Source: an uncultured Treponema sp.
Lineage (GTDB): Bacteria; Spirochaetota; Spirochaetia; Treponematales; Treponemataceae
Assembly: GCA_934718065.1 (NCBI GenBank)
Contig: CAKUZR010000005.1
Location: 1-64,000, forward strand
Reading direction: 5' to 3'
Length of the DNA: 64,000 nucleotides
The notes beneath the pieces were generated by a model. The model made no database searches and was not told the origin of the DNA. It saw only the letters and a program-made list of their open reading frames with translations. The translations under genes were made by a program, and so were the position numbers. Each line of letters starts with the position of its first letter. Position 1 is the first letter of the stretch. Shown in pieces: positions 17,121-25,478 of the stretch.

Positions 17121-17972
17121 TCATTCGACTGGCAAATCTATTCCAAAATACGGAGCATCTTCATGAATCTCTAAAATTTCTTTCAACGGCTTGTCTGAAT
17201 ATTTCAAGATTTTTTCGCGGTAAGCATTGCGAATCTGCGGATTTTCGATTTCCTCGCTGCGCGCCTTGGAAAGTTCCAGAAATTCGGCCTCCTGGTCAAT
17301 TCCAAGGAAACGCCTTCCCAAAAGGCTTGCGGCGATTCCTGTTGTTGAACTTCCTGCAAACGGGTCTAAAATCCAGCCATTTTCTTTTGTGCTTGCCAAT
17401 ATAATCCGGGCCAGCAGCGGAAGCGGCTTTTGTGTCGGATGTTTTCCGCACGATTTTTCCCATCTTGCGATTGACGGCAAGCTCCATAAATCCCGCATTT
17501 GAGTTCCGCCGTTGATTTCCTTCATAAGCTCATAATTATAGTAATGCGTGATTTTTTTATTTTTTCTTGCCCACAAAATAAATTCAGTCGAATGAGTGAA
17601 AAACCTGCAGGAAAGATTTGGCGGCGGATTCGTCTTTGCCCATGTAATGCAGTTGAGTATCTTAAAATCAAGTTTGTTCAGCATTTGCGCGACAGAAAAA
17701 ATATTGTGGTATGTTCCTGAAATCCAAATTGTGCCGTTTTCCTTTAGCTTTTCACGGCAAAGCTTTAGCCATTTATAATTGAATTCATTGTCCGCGTCAA
17801 ACCCGTGCGATTTGTCCCATTCTCCCTTGTTCACGCTGACCTGCTTTCCCGACTGGACAGAAATTCCTCCATTGGAAAGAAAATAAGGCGGGTCAGCGAA
17901 AATCATATCAAATTGAAAATTTATATCTGGAAGCAATTCCAAACAATCACCTTTTGCAAGAGTAAAATCCAA
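17121..17972 (-). CDS. DpnA-like DNA methyltransferase (GATC restriction-modification cluster)
   Basis: A 283-residue N6-adenine/N4-cytosine methyltransferase of the beta group: motif IV DPPY near residue 28 precedes motif I DPFAGSSTTGIA near 202. It resembles DpnA, the second methylase of DpnII-type systems, which methylates GATC including in single-stranded DNA. It is the last gene of a cluster that also holds a Dam-like methylase and a DpnII-type endonuclease. No strong SD is visible; the start at 17972 lies 42 bp after the preceding gene. All motifs look intact. Confidence 0.82.
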   Translation of the reverse strand: MDFTLAKGDCLELLPDINFQFDMIFADPPYFLSNGGISVQSGKQVSVNKGEWDKSHGFDADNEFNYKWLKLCREKLKENGTIWISGTYHNIFSVAQMLNKLDFKILNCITWAKTNPPPNLSCRFFTHSTEFILWARKNKKITHYYNYELMKEINGGTQMRDLWSLPSIARWEKSCGKHPTQKPLPLLARIILASTKENGWILDPFAGSSTTGIAASLLGRRFLGIDQEAEFLELSKARSEEIENPQIRNAYREKILKYSDKPLKEILEIHEDAPYFGIDLPVE

Positions 17973-18014
17973 ATTGCTTGAACGATAATATGGTTTAATA
18001 GAAATAATACACTC

Positions 18015-18791
18015 CTAGCTATTCGGTCCAGAAATTTTATATGAAGCAGATCGTACAAGCTTTATGCTGTTATAGTTGTTTTCATCTTCAAATTTATATT
18101 GCCAAATATTAAAAGTTGAATTGATTTTATCATGTTCAAAGAAAAGAGAAATAACATCTTTTGATGTATGAGTCTTCCATTGCTTAAACGGATAATATAA
18201 CTGTCTTATAATTGTATTTGTTGCATTATTATTTTTTGCTTCAATAAGTACGATTTTATCACGCCCCTCATATCCTGCATCAACTTCAGTCTGCACGCTG
18301 GAAACTTCTAAAGGAATGTTGTTTATGTTGAAAGAAAAATCAGGAGTATACTTTCTTCCTCTTATTGTTAGCAACAATGAATCATCTTTCATAAATGTCC
18401 TGATAAGTGAAGATGCATAAGCAAAATCTAAATACTGCATTTCGGAATTACCTATTGCAGAACTTTCTAGTCGAAAATCCAATTTTGAATTATATATTTC
18501 AGGCTTTGTTTGTATTTTTGGAATATCCACATAACCTTCGCCTTTCAAAATGGCATAATGTCCATTTTTTATTGGCAAAATAAAAAGATTGTTTTGTATA
18601 AAAATATCAGGTCTAGACTCCCTAGTATCTTGCTTGCATAGAATTCGAACTTCTTTTTCTGTTGTCTTTTTAAAATTCTGGCAAGAAATTTTTATTTGTT
18701 CTGCACTTAAAGGAAAATAAGATTTTGAGAAATCATGATTTAATATGTGATAATCATTAACTATTTTTTCCCATGAAATGTTATTTGACAT
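18015..18791 (-). CDS. Extra PD-(D/E)XK-like protein in the DpnII-type cluster
   Basis: A 258-residue protein whose start follows the endonuclease stop directly (TAG then ATG). It has two suggestive blocks: SRPDIFIQNNLF near residue 59 and a nuclease-like core with GYEGRDKIVLIEAKNN near 175, the E-x-K pattern of PD-(D/E)XK enzymes. It resembles restriction-associated proteins of the DUF6996/6997 kind, though I place it by motif only. It is noticeably more AT-rich than the genes on both sides, suggesting separate acquisition. Classical DpnII operons have two methylases and one endonuclease, so this fourth gene is unexpected. It could be a second nuclease or an accessory factor. Confidence 0.55.
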   Translation of the reverse strand: MSNNISWEKIVNDYHILNHDFSKSYFPLSAEQIKISCQNFKKTTEKEVRILCKQDTRESRPDIFIQNNLFILPIKNGHYAILKGEGYVDIPKIQTKPEIYNSKLDFRLESSAIGNSEMQYLDFAYASSLIRTFMKDDSLLLTIRGRKYTPDFSFNINNIPLEVSSVQTEVDAGYEGRDKIVLIEAKNNNATNTIIRQLYYPFKQWKTHTSKDVISLFFEHDKINSTFNIWQYKFEDENNYNSIKLVRSASYKISGPNS

Positions 18792-19652
18792 CTATTTAAA
18801 TACCTCTCTCATAATTCCATTTTCCATATCATTAATACTGTAGATATTCTCCATCACATCAAATGTTTCTTCAAGGTTATGCCGCGCGCTTTGCCAGCCG
18901 TTTCCGTCTGTGAACCAAACAAAAGTTATGCCGCTAATTGTGTCGATTTCGCCTGATAAAGTTTTGTAGCTTCTTGCAGTTTCATTCAGTTTTGAGCCGC
19001 CGCTTCCGTAAAAGTTCGTTTCAACAACATAAATTTGTTTTTCAGTCTTTACAACAAAATCGAAGCGTTTTTCCATTTTCCCTTGATTTGAGATTGCAGA
19101 TAAATCAACATTCCATTTTTCCGTGATTTCGTGAATGTACATTTCCTTAAAATAATTTTTATCCTTTTCAAATCCAGCTTTTTTTATGTAGCTTTCAACT
19201 AAGTCTTCCATAAGATGACCGCCGCGATTTTTTCTGCCATTTGAATCAAGTCCAGTTTCCACACCTGTAACATAATCAACAAGATTGTTCACAAGATGAT
19301 TCTGTAAAAGATTAAAAAGTCCGGATTTTTTCATAAAGTCAGAATATTCAGAAACAGTTTGTTTTGAAGATGAAAAATCAAAAATGAAGCTTCCGGTTTC
19401 ATCAGAAACTGAAATTTCAGAATTGCGGACAGCAAGAAGAATCGGAATGCATTTTAAAGTTTCCGGGTATTTTGAAAGAATTTTCTCAAAATCTTCTTCA
19501 ATCGACTTTGAGCCAATCAGAGAATTCAAAATATTCAGTTCGATTTTTATATTTTCAACATTTCCATAGACTTTTTCAAAATCAATATAATAGGAATAAG
19601 TCGCAATGCTGTCACGAAAAGTTGAAAGCCACTCTGTGAAATTCCGTTTCAT
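18792..19652 (-). CDS. DpnII/MboI-type restriction endonuclease (GATC)
   Basis: A 286-residue type II restriction enzyme of the DpnII family. The family core is seen in GRKNRGGHLMEDLVE (about 139-153), and the catalytic PD-(D/E)XK region in RFDFVVKTEKQIYVVETNFY (about 198-217). Such enzymes cut unmethylated GATC and are blocked by Dam-type methylation. It lies 17 bp after the Dam-like methylase on the same strand, with an aggag-type SD. Length fits the family (about 280-290). Confidence 0.88.
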   Translation of the reverse strand: MKRNFTEWLSTFRDSIATYSYYIDFEKVYGNVENIKIELNILNSLIGSKSIEEDFEKILSKYPETLKCIPILLAVRNSEISVSDETGSFIFDFSSSKQTVSEYSDFMKKSGLFNLLQNHLVNNLVDYVTGVETGLDSNGRKNRGGHLMEDLVESYIKKAGFEKDKNYFKEMYIHEITEKWNVDLSAISNQGKMEKRFDFVVKTEKQIYVVETNFYGSGGSKLNETARSYKTLSGEIDTISGITFVWFTDGNGWQSARHNLEETFDVMENIYSINDMENGIMREVFK

Positions 19653-19669
19653 AAAACTCCTTTTTTCTC

Positions 19670-20560
19670 CTAAAAAATCGCTGCAATATTGCTTATTAAA
19701 AGCTCGCTGATTGCTCCGCGTTTTTTTGCATTTGAATTTATCATTCTTGAAGCGGAGATTCTATTGATTTCAAAGTTTGAATACAGTTCATCGAAAAAAT
19801 TATCTTCTTTGTTTGTATTCTTTGGGTCAGAATTGCTTGCAAGAACTTTTGCGCCGATTTCTGAAATTTCTTTTATAAAATTTCCAAGCTCGATTTGCTC
19901 TTTGTCCGAAAATCCGTTTTCCGAATACGAAGTAAAAGCCGAAGTCTGAGTAAGCGGTCGATACGGCGGATCAAGATAAACGAAAGTTTCTGAATCAATA
20001 AAACTTTTGCAATTCTTATAATCGCCGGTTTTCATTTGAACATTTTGTAAAAGCCCGGAACAAGCCTTCAAATTTTCTTCATCGCAAATCAACGGATTTT
20101 TTGCATTGTTGAACGGAACATTGAACTCGCCTTTTTTGTTCACACGGTAAAGACCATTGAAACAGGTCTTGTTCAAGAAAATGAAAAGAGCCGCTTTTTC
20201 AAGATTTTCAGCGTCATTTTCACTTATTTTCAGCTCATTGAACCTGCTGCGTTTTTCGTAAAAAAGCTCTTTGTTTTTTTCTGAAGGCTGATTTCTGTAA
20301 ATATCCTGAAGTTCCGCCAATTTTGAAATCAGCATATCAGGATTATCTCTTACCTGGCTGTAAGTGTTTATAAGATCTTTGTTTATATCGTTTATTAAAA
20401 TTTTTTCTGGATGAAAGTTATTTAAAATGTCAAGCAGCACCGCGCCGCCGCCAACAAAAGGCTCGCAGTATTTTTTGATTTTTTGCGGATATTTTTCTCT
20501 GATTTTTTCAAGCAGCTGGCTTTTTCCGCCAGCCCATTTTACAAAAGGCTTCGCCTGCAT
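19670..20560 (-). CDS. Dam/DpnM-family GATC adenine methyltransferase
   Basis: A 296-residue alpha-group N6-adenine methyltransferase. Motif I (FVKWAGGKSQLL, then EPFVGGGA) sits at the N-terminus and motif IV DPPY near residue 197 (VYLDPPYRPL), the order typical of Dam and DpnM. It should methylate GATC and so protect host DNA from the adjacent endonuclease. It is the first gene of the four-gene cluster (dpnM-like, dpnII-like, extra nuclease-like gene, dpnA-like) running leftward. The motif set looks complete. Confidence 0.92.
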   Translation of the reverse strand: MQAKPFVKWAGGKSQLLEKIREKYPQKIKKYCEPFVGGGAVLLDILNNFHPEKILINDINKDLINTYSQVRDNPDMLISKLAELQDIYRNQPSEKNKELFYEKRSRFNELKISENDAENLEKAALFIFLNKTCFNGLYRVNKKGEFNVPFNNAKNPLICDEENLKACSGLLQNVQMKTGDYKNCKSFIDSETFVYLDPPYRPLTQTSAFTSYSENGFSDKEQIELGNFIKEISEIGAKVLASNSDPKNTNKEDNFFDELYSNFEINRISASRMINSNAKKRGAISELLISNIAAIF

Positions 20561-20685
20561 ACTGAAAAATAGTACTTCATTTTTATGAATTTTTCCACAA
20601 TTTATTGAATCTTACGTGTGTGCTCCGCATAATCTGACGAAATCAACACCGAGCATTTCAAAATCTCCTTCCCCGGAACCTGATT

Positions 20686-20702
20686 TTTAAACAGAATTTA
20701 AA
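20686..20702 (+). promoter_or_regulatory. TTTAAA-N5-TTTAAA box before the two-component operon
   Basis: TTTAAA (20686-20691) and TTTAAA (20697-20702) repeat with an 11-bp period, the spacing used by OmpR/PhoB-type regulators. A 20-bp stretch here is identical, in reverse orientation, to 22927-22946 before popT. A TATATT box (20742-20747) follows 6 nt before the kinase ATG. Confidence 0.5.
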
Positions 20703-20753
20703 TTCCCTTGCAGTTTTGTGGCGTACGAAACAAAAATCTTCTATATTATAAGC

Positions 20754-21911
20754 ATGACGATTAAAAGACAGATGTACGTTTCAAATATTCTAATGGTGCT
20801 TTTTCCGCTGCTTGTCATGGTGCTGCTTTTCTGCGGAACTTATCTTAGGGTGGACTCGCTTCTGGAAAGCGATGCCGGCGGAATTCCTTCTGAAATTTTC
20901 CACGAGATTGCGGAAATCCGCGAGTGGCTTCTGCCTGTGCGCGATGTCTTCTTGAAATGCGTCGTCGCCCTCGCGCTTGTGTTCGGAACGATGATTTTTC
21001 TTTCAGTTTTTCTTTCAAACTATTTTCTGAGCCGAGCGCTTTTTAAAAGGATTCTGGAGCCGCTCAGCCTGCTTGAATCTTCCGTCCGCAGAATCCAGAA
21101 AGGCGACCTTGAGCATCCGCTGGACTACGGCCGCGATGACGAGTTCAAGGACATCTGTTCCGCGATGGACCTGCTTTCCAAGAAACTGAAGGAGGCGATG
21201 ATTGCCCGGCAGAACGACGAGCAGAGCCGCAAGGAGCTTATCGCAGGAATTTCACACGACCTGCGCACTCCGCTGACTGCAATCCGGGCCTGCTGCGAAA
21301 GCCTTGTTGAAGGAATTCCCTCTTCGCCTGAGCAGAAAAAATCCTATCTTGACACGATTCTTGAAAAAGAGCTTGTGATTGAGCGCATGATAAACCAGAT
21401 TTTTCTTTTCTCAAAAATGGAGCTGGATAATTTTCCGCTTAAGCTTGAAGTTTTCAGCCCGGAGAAAATCATTGAAAAGACAGCGCAAAGTTTCGCCGCC
21501 GCCTCAAAAAAATTCATTTTCAAGGTTGAAGGTGACAATCTTCCGCCGTGCCGCATAAAGGCCGACAAGGAGCAGTTCGCCAGGATTGTCCAGAACTGCA
21601 TTGACAACAGCCTGAAATACAGCGACCGGGAAACGCCCGCGCTCGAAGCCGTGATAAAATCCTGCGGCGGAAAAGTCCACATTTTCTTCAGGGACGACGG
21701 GCCGGGCGCGGAAGGCAGCCTTGAAAAGCTCTTCACGCTGTTCTACAGAAAAGACAAGGCGCGCAAAAATCCTGCCGGCGGAAGCGGACTTGGGCTTGCG
21801 ATTGTGAAAAAATCAATGGAACAGATGGGCGGAACTGTCTCGGCGGAAAAAAACGAGCCGCGCGGACTTTGCATTCACCTTGAATTCCCGGAGATAAAAA
21901 ATGAACATTGA
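20754..21911 (+). CDS. Sensor histidine kinase
   Basis: A 385-residue membrane kinase. Two transmembrane helices (about 8-30 and 65-95) flank a short extracytoplasmic loop of about 35 residues; then come a HAMP domain (about 95-150), the dimerisation helix with HDLRTPLTAIR (phospho-His near 190), and the ATPase with N box near 280 and G boxes (DDGPGA, GGSGLGLAIV). ATG 20754 is preferred over an in-frame GTG at 20718 because a TATATT box lies 6 nt before it. The small sensor loop suggests sensing at or in the membrane. It overlaps its response regulator by 11 bp. The orthologue name is not assignable. Confidence 0.9.
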   Translation: MTIKRQMYVSNILMVLFPLLVMVLLFCGTYLRVDSLLESDAGGIPSEIFHEIAEIREWLLPVRDVFLKCVVALALVFGTMIFLSVFLSNYFLSRALFKRILEPLSLLESSVRRIQKGDLEHPLDYGRDDEFKDICSAMDLLSKKLKEAMIARQNDEQSRKELIAGISHDLRTPLTAIRACCESLVEGIPSSPEQKKSYLDTILEKELVIERMINQIFLFSKMELDNFPLKLEVFSPEKIIEKTAQSFAAASKKFIFKVEGDNLPPCRIKADKEQFARIVQNCIDNSLKYSDRETPALEAVIKSCGGKVHIFFRDDGPGAEGSLEKLFTLFYRKDKARKNPAGGSGLGLAIVKKSMEQMGGTVSAEKNEPRGLCIHLEFPEIKNEH

Positions 21912-22686
21912 AAAAAACATTGAGAACGGACAGAGCCAGAATAAAAATCAACCAAAGAACAAAAATCAGAATGAAAGTCAGGATGAAAAAAAGCGGATTC
22001 TGATTGTTGAAGATGACAGCGCGATTTCAAAAGTGGAAAGCGACTACCTTTGCGCGAACGGATTTTCGTGCGAAATTGCCCCCGACGGCGACTCCGCGCT
22101 CGAAAAATTCCTTTCAAAAAAATACAGCCTTGTTCTTCTCGACCTTATGCTTCCGGGAACAGACGGCTTCACCCTTTGCCGCCGGTTCCGCGAAAAGAGC
22201 GACATCCCGGTTCTAATTGTCTCCGCGCGCCTTGACGATTCAGACAAAATCCGCGGACTTGGCTACGGAGCGGACGACTACATTGAAAAGCCGTTCTCTC
22301 TCGCAGTTCTTCTCGCCCGGATAAAAGCGCATCTTGCAATCCGCGAGCGTCTCAGCCGCGCAAGAAAAACGCCGGCCGAGGAAATCCGCGCCGGAAAAAT
22401 CACCGTGAACACAGTCTCGCGCCGAGTCTATTCAGACGGAAAAGAAATCGCCCTGAAAAACAAGGAGTTCGAGCTGCTGCTGTTCCTGATAAACCACCGC
22501 GACATAGTCTTCGACCGCGAAACCCTCTACGAGGAAGTCTGGGGGCTTGAGACAATGGGCGACAACGCCACCGTCGCCGTGCACATAAACCGGATCCGCG
22601 AAAAAATCGAAGCCGACCCGTCCGAGCCGGAATACATCGAAACCGTCTGGGGCGCAGGCTACAGGTTTTGCATCCCCGAAAAATAA
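21901..22686 (+). CDS. OmpR/PhoB-family response regulator
   Basis: A 261-residue regulator. After an unusual 30-residue Asn/Gln/Lys-rich N-terminal extension, the receiver domain begins at KKRILIVEDDS (about 31) with the phospho-Asp in LLDLMLPGTDGF (about 81) and Lys in the KPF motif (about 130). The C-terminal winged helix (about 165-258) ends in GAGYRFCIP, the typical signature. Translation starts inside the kinase gene. The extension may simply reflect a late functional start (no internal Met is available before the receiver). It probably binds the TTTAAA direct-repeat boxes found nearby. Confidence 0.92.
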   Translation: MNIEKNIENGQSQNKNQPKNKNQNESQDEKKRILIVEDDSAISKVESDYLCANGFSCEIAPDGDSALEKFLSKKYSLVLLDLMLPGTDGFTLCRRFREKSDIPVLIVSARLDDSDKIRGLGYGADDYIEKPFSLAVLLARIKAHLAIRERLSRARKTPAEEIRAGKITVNTVSRRVYSDGKEIALKNKEFELLLFLINHRDIVFDRETLYEEVWGLETMGDNATVAVHINRIREKIEADPSEPEYIETVWGAGYRFCIPEK

Positions 22687-22707
22687 TTTTTCATCAGATT
22701 TTTCATC

Positions 22708-22842
22708 CGGGCGTTCCGGCGGCAAGCCGCCGTCGGGCTTTGCGCGGTTCCAGCTTCCGCTTCCATTGCTCCGCTTCACTTCGTTTCGCTCCGCAACAAG
22801 CCTGCGGCTTGCCGCTACAATCCCTAACGCGTCCGCATAATT
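22708..22842. repeat. GC-rich intergenic repeat, copy B
   Basis: GC-rich block with the shared words GGGCTTTGCGCGGTTCC, CTTCCGCTTCCATTGCTCCG and AATCCCTAACGC, and an internal GGCGGC/GCCGCC hairpin (about 22711-22729). With the truncated 200-bp repeat and the regulatory box after it, it fills the 322-bp gap between the response regulator and popT. Confidence 0.6.
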
Positions 22843-22922
22843 TTAGTTTTTCGTAAATTCTGAAAGAACACTTTCGGCATATTTCCAGTTTGCTCCAGAT
22901 GGATTTGGCTCGTGCTTTCCGC
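22843..22922 (-). repeat. Truncated copy of the 200-bp MITE-like element
   Basis: On the minus strand this matches the right half of the elements at 30660, 32885 and 47848 (words GAGCCAAATCCATCTGGAGC and AAACTGGAAATATGCCG). The left half is absent. It lies directly after the GC-rich repeat. Confidence 0.65.
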
Positions 22923-22928
22923 GCAAAA

Positions 22929-22945
22929 TTTAAATTCTGTTTAAA
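22929..22945 (+). promoter_or_regulatory. TTTAAA-N5-TTTAAA box before popT
   Basis: TTTAAA (22929-22934) and TTTAAA (22940-22945) with an 11-bp period. The surrounding 20 bp (22927-22946) are the exact reverse complement of the site before the histidine kinase gene. It lies 63 bp before the popT start. Confidence 0.5.
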
Positions 22946-23008
22946 ATCTTGTAAATCTTAGTTTATAAAGTCCGTGTAAAATATTTTCAAATTAATGGAA
23001 GGAAAATC

Positions 23009-23896
23009 ATGAGAAAATTTATTACTGCGTTTCACGGGCTTTGCATGGCGGTGGCGGACAGCGTGCCGGGGATTTCGGGCGGAACAGTCGCATTCATCAT
23101 GGGATTTTACGAAAGGCTTGTCGGTGCAATCGGCTCGCTTTTGAAAAACAACGGCGTGGAGCGGAAGGCGGCGTTTTTGTATCTGTGCGTTTTCTGCGCC
23201 GGGTGGCTTCCGGGAATGGCGCTTTGCATTCTTGTTCTTTCGCGGATTTTCAGCACGCACATTTATGCGCTTTCGTCTGCGTTTATGGGGCTTAGCCTTG
23301 CGGCGTTTTTCTGCATTCTGCACGAGGAAAAATCTGTTCTGAAAAACAACCTGCGCTACTGCATTTTTGGTCTTGTGGGTGCGTTTCTTGTGGTTGCGCT
23401 CACTATGCTCAAAAATTTCTTCCCCGGAAACAGCGTTGTTGATTTTTCCGCGCTGAATTTCTGGCAGTATCTTTTTATTTTCGCATCTGGAGTCGCAGCC
23501 GTCACCGCGATGATTCTTCCGGGAATTTCCGGCTCGACAGTTCTTCTAATCTGCGGAATTTACGTGCCTGCCGTAAGCGCGTTCAAGGAAGTTATGGCGG
23601 GAAACTTTGAGTTTGCCGGCGGATGCGTCTGCCTTGTCCTGGGGCTTATCGCAGGGCTTTTTTCCGCGGCAGGAGGAATCAGCCTTCTGCTTGAAAAGTT
23701 CCGCCCCCAGATGGTATTTCTGGTCGCGGGGCTTGTGCTCGGCTCGCTTTATGCGATTGCCTATGGTCCGTCTTCCCTCAAAGTTCCGCTCGCGCCGCTT
23801 TCGCTTTCAACTTTCAGCGTTCCGGCCTTTCTTGTGGGAATCGCCGCGCTTGCCGGGATGGAATTTGCAAAGAAGAAGATGGAAAAAGTGGAATAA
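23009..23896 (+). CDS. popT: PopT-type (DUF368) undecaprenyl-phosphate transporter
   Basis: A 295-residue polytopic membrane protein of the DUF368 family, members of which have been identified as polyprenyl-phosphate translocases that return the undecaprenyl-phosphate carrier to the inner leaflet. Two related repeats are visible, each with a PGISG motif (SVPGISGGTVAFIMGFYERL near 18, LPGISGSTVLLICGIY near 172), as expected of an inverted-repeat fold. A good SD (ggaagga) precedes the start. It follows the two-component system on the same strand and shares its regulatory box, so envelope-stress control of carrier recycling is a reasonable inference. Confidence 0.85.
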   Translation: MRKFITAFHGLCMAVADSVPGISGGTVAFIMGFYERLVGAIGSLLKNNGVERKAAFLYLCVFCAGWLPGMALCILVLSRIFSTHIYALSSAFMGLSLAAFFCILHEEKSVLKNNLRYCIFGLVGAFLVVALTMLKNFFPGNSVVDFSALNFWQYLFIFASGVAAVTAMILPGISGSTVLLICGIYVPAVSAFKEVMAGNFEFAGGCVCLVLGLIAGLFSAAGGISLLLEKFRPQMVFLVAGLVLGSLYAIAYGPSSLKVPLAPLSLSTFSVPAFLVGIAALAGMEFAKKKMEKVE

Positions 23897-23915
23897 ATAG
23901 GAATTAAAAAAAAAA

Positions 23916-24251
23916 TCATTTCCCGGTCTTTGATTTTTTCCGCTTGGCTGGAACCGGCGTGATTTTTTCAAGCAGCGGAATGATTTTATCTAAAAGCGCA
24001 CGGTTTTCTATGTCCAGAATAAAATGCTCCTTTGCGCCTTCATACGGAAAACCGCTTTCCGCGCTGAATTCTTTCATGAGCGGCTCAGTTTCCGCAAGTT
24101 TTTTTACAAAAACCGTGTTGTCGCATACAAGAAGAACCGGCTTTCCGCCAAGATAAACCATATATTCGCCGAACATTTTCCGCCTGGCAGGCTCGCCGTA
24201 TAGCGCAATCTGCCCGCGCACAAAATCAATATATTCCTTTGAAGTCGCCAT
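23916..24251 (-). CDS. TfoX N-terminal domain protein
   Basis: An 111-residue TfoX_N-type protein with the family block GEPARRKMFGEYMVYLGGKPV at about 18-38. Such single-domain proteins are widespread, and despite the name are not shown to regulate competence. The start is taken at 24251 (MATSKEY), one base after the end of the YafQ-like toxin gene upstream; a longer frame reaching 24314 would lie inside that gene. It is probably co-transcribed with the toxin-antitoxin pair. The C-terminus is Lys-rich. Function unknown. Confidence 0.8.
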   Translation of the reverse strand: MATSKEYIDFVRGQIALYGEPARRKMFGEYMVYLGGKPVLLVCDNTVFVKKLAETEPLMKEFSAESGFPYEGAKEHFILDIENRALLDKIIPLLEKITPVPAKRKKSKTGK

Positions 24252-24252
24252 A

Positions 24253-24555
24253 TTATTTTCCGAACAAGTCAGCGTGTGTTCCCGTGCGCGAAAGCTCCAG
24301 CACAAGAATTTCACCTTTTTTCTGGTAAATCAAAAGCCAGTCGTTTCTTATATGACATTCCCTGTGGTTCGCCCAGTTTCCCTCCAGCGCATGGTCGTGG
24401 TATTTTTCATCCAAAGGAAGGTCGTTCGCAAGTTTTTCCACGATTTCAGCGAACAAGCTCAAGTCATAATGGCGTTTTGCCGCTAATTTCATATCTTTTT
24501 TCATTGCCGAAGTAAATTTTACTTCATATTTTGTTCTTTTTGTTGAAAATTCCAT
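24253..24555 (-). CDS. YafQ-family toxin
   Basis: A 100-residue RelE-superfamily toxin of the YafQ branch (VKFTSAMKKDMKLAAKR at the start, LPLDEKYHDHALEGNW in the middle, HIRNDWLLIYQ near 70, catalytic-type His near 93 in RTGTHADLFGK). YafQ cleaves mRNA in the ribosome. It overlaps its antitoxin by one base at 24555. The family residues all seem present. Confidence 0.92.
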   Translation of the reverse strand: MEFSTKRTKYEVKFTSAMKKDMKLAAKRHYDLSLFAEIVEKLANDLPLDEKYHDHALEGNWANHRECHIRNDWLLIYQKKGEILVLELSRTGTHADLFGK

Positions 24556-24821
24556 TATTTTAACAGCGCCTCCATCAAGTCCTGAACATTGTTATATCCC
24601 TTCACATTCGGATCATCCGCAATCCTGTCGCCTTCCTTCATCGCCTTTATCGTCTTGCGGTTCGGCCTGTCAACACCGATTTCAAACGGAATTCGCCCCT
24701 CGCGGATAACCTGCTTCGTAAAAACATTGTAAAGCCCCGAAACCGTCATTCCAACCTGCTCGCAGAAAGCCGCGATGTCCTTTTTGTCCTGGTCATCAAG
24801 AGTAATTGTAAGATTCGCCAT
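24555..24821 (-). CDS. DinJ/RelB-family antitoxin
   Basis: An 88-residue antitoxin with a ribbon-helix-helix N-terminus (MANLTITLDDQDKKDI, FCEQVGMTVSGLYNVF) and charged C-terminus. It should neutralise the YafQ-like toxin and repress the operon. ATG 24821 is preceded by a good SD (ggagga); the longer frame to 24986 runs through the promoter and a GC-rich repeat and is rejected. Confidence 0.9.
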   Translation of the reverse strand: MANLTITLDDQDKKDIAAFCEQVGMTVSGLYNVFTKQVIREGRIPFEIGVDRPNRKTIKAMKEGDRIADDPNVKGYNNVQDLMEALLK

Positions 24822-24852
24822 ATTTTCCTCCAAATAAAAAAAACAAGTGTTT

Positions 24853-24889
24853 ACACATCGAATATAAGTGAATTTTATGTGTTTTTCAA
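24853..24889 (-). promoter_or_regulatory. Promoter and inverted repeat before the DinJ-YafQ operon
   Basis: On the minus strand, -35 TTGAAA (24889-24884), a 17-bp spacer and -10 TATATT (24866-24861). An ACACAT/ATGTGT inverted repeat (24853-24858 and 24877-24882) spans the -10 and spacer, a likely operator for the antitoxin. Confidence 0.6.
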
Positions 24890-24904
24890 GTGATTTTTTT
24901 ATTT

Positions 24905-25060
24905 TGGGCGGCTTTTTACTTCGCTCCGCTGTGCAAAAACCGGGCTTTCCAGGGTTCCGTCTTCCGCCTCCATTCTTCCGCTCCACATACGTTTCGCTCC
25001 AGAACCGCTCCGCGGCCCTTCCAATCCCTGCCGCATTCTCCTACGCCGGAAGCAAAAAAA
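24905..25060. repeat. GC-rich intergenic repeat, copy C
   Basis: Contains CGGGCTTTCCAGGGTTCCG, CTTCCGCCTCCATT, CGCTCCGCGGCCC and CCAATCCCTGCCGC in the same order as the other copies. It sits between the toxin-antitoxin promoter and the DUF2442 gene. Confidence 0.65.
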
Positions 25061-25096
25061 TTGGCTTTCACGCAGATTTTGTGTTATATTTTATTT

Positions 25097-25357
25097 ATGC
25101 CTAAAGAAAACCCTAGGGCAAAATCAGTCTGGTTCGATGACTGCAACATCTGGATTTCTCTTGTGGACGGCAGGCAGCTTTCTGTTCCCAAGGCGTATTT
25201 TCCAAGCCTGGAAAATGCCTCTGAATCGGATTTGTCGAACTATGAATTAAGCGGCAACGGAATCGGAATCCACTGGGATTCGCTTGATGAAGACTTGTAT
25301 GTTCCAAATTTGCTTATGCAGGAGAGTTCTGTTCCAGCGGAAAAAAGGCTGGCTTAA
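25097..25357 (+). CDS. DUF2442 domain protein
   Basis: An 86-residue protein of the DUF2442 type (VWFDDCNIWISLVDGRQLSVP, then IGIHWDSLDEDLYVPNLL), small proteins often found next to toxin-like DUF4160 genes, which is not the case here. ATG 25097 has no SD; a TATATT box (25085-25090) ends 6 nt before it with a TTGGCT 18 bp further up, so the message may be leaderless. The frame extends upstream to 24890 but would be translated through the GC-rich repeat, so it is not accepted. Function unknown. Confidence 0.8.
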   Translation: MPKENPRAKSVWFDDCNIWISLVDGRQLSVPKAYFPSLENASESDLSNYELSGNGIGIHWDSLDEDLYVPNLLMQESSVPAEKRLA

Positions 25358-25478
25358 TTTTTTCATGCAGTCGGTTTTTTGTAAAATTCCAGAAAAATTT
25401 TCTGCGCGGAAGATTCTGGTTGTTTTCAAGATTTTGCAGATGTGCAATAATATAGAATCTTTTGTTTTAGGACAGTAT

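Noticed and set aside
22050..22779. Long open frames antisense to the response regulator and HAMP-kinase genes
   Set aside because: They are by-products of the GC-rich codon usage of those genes, with no family features or SD.
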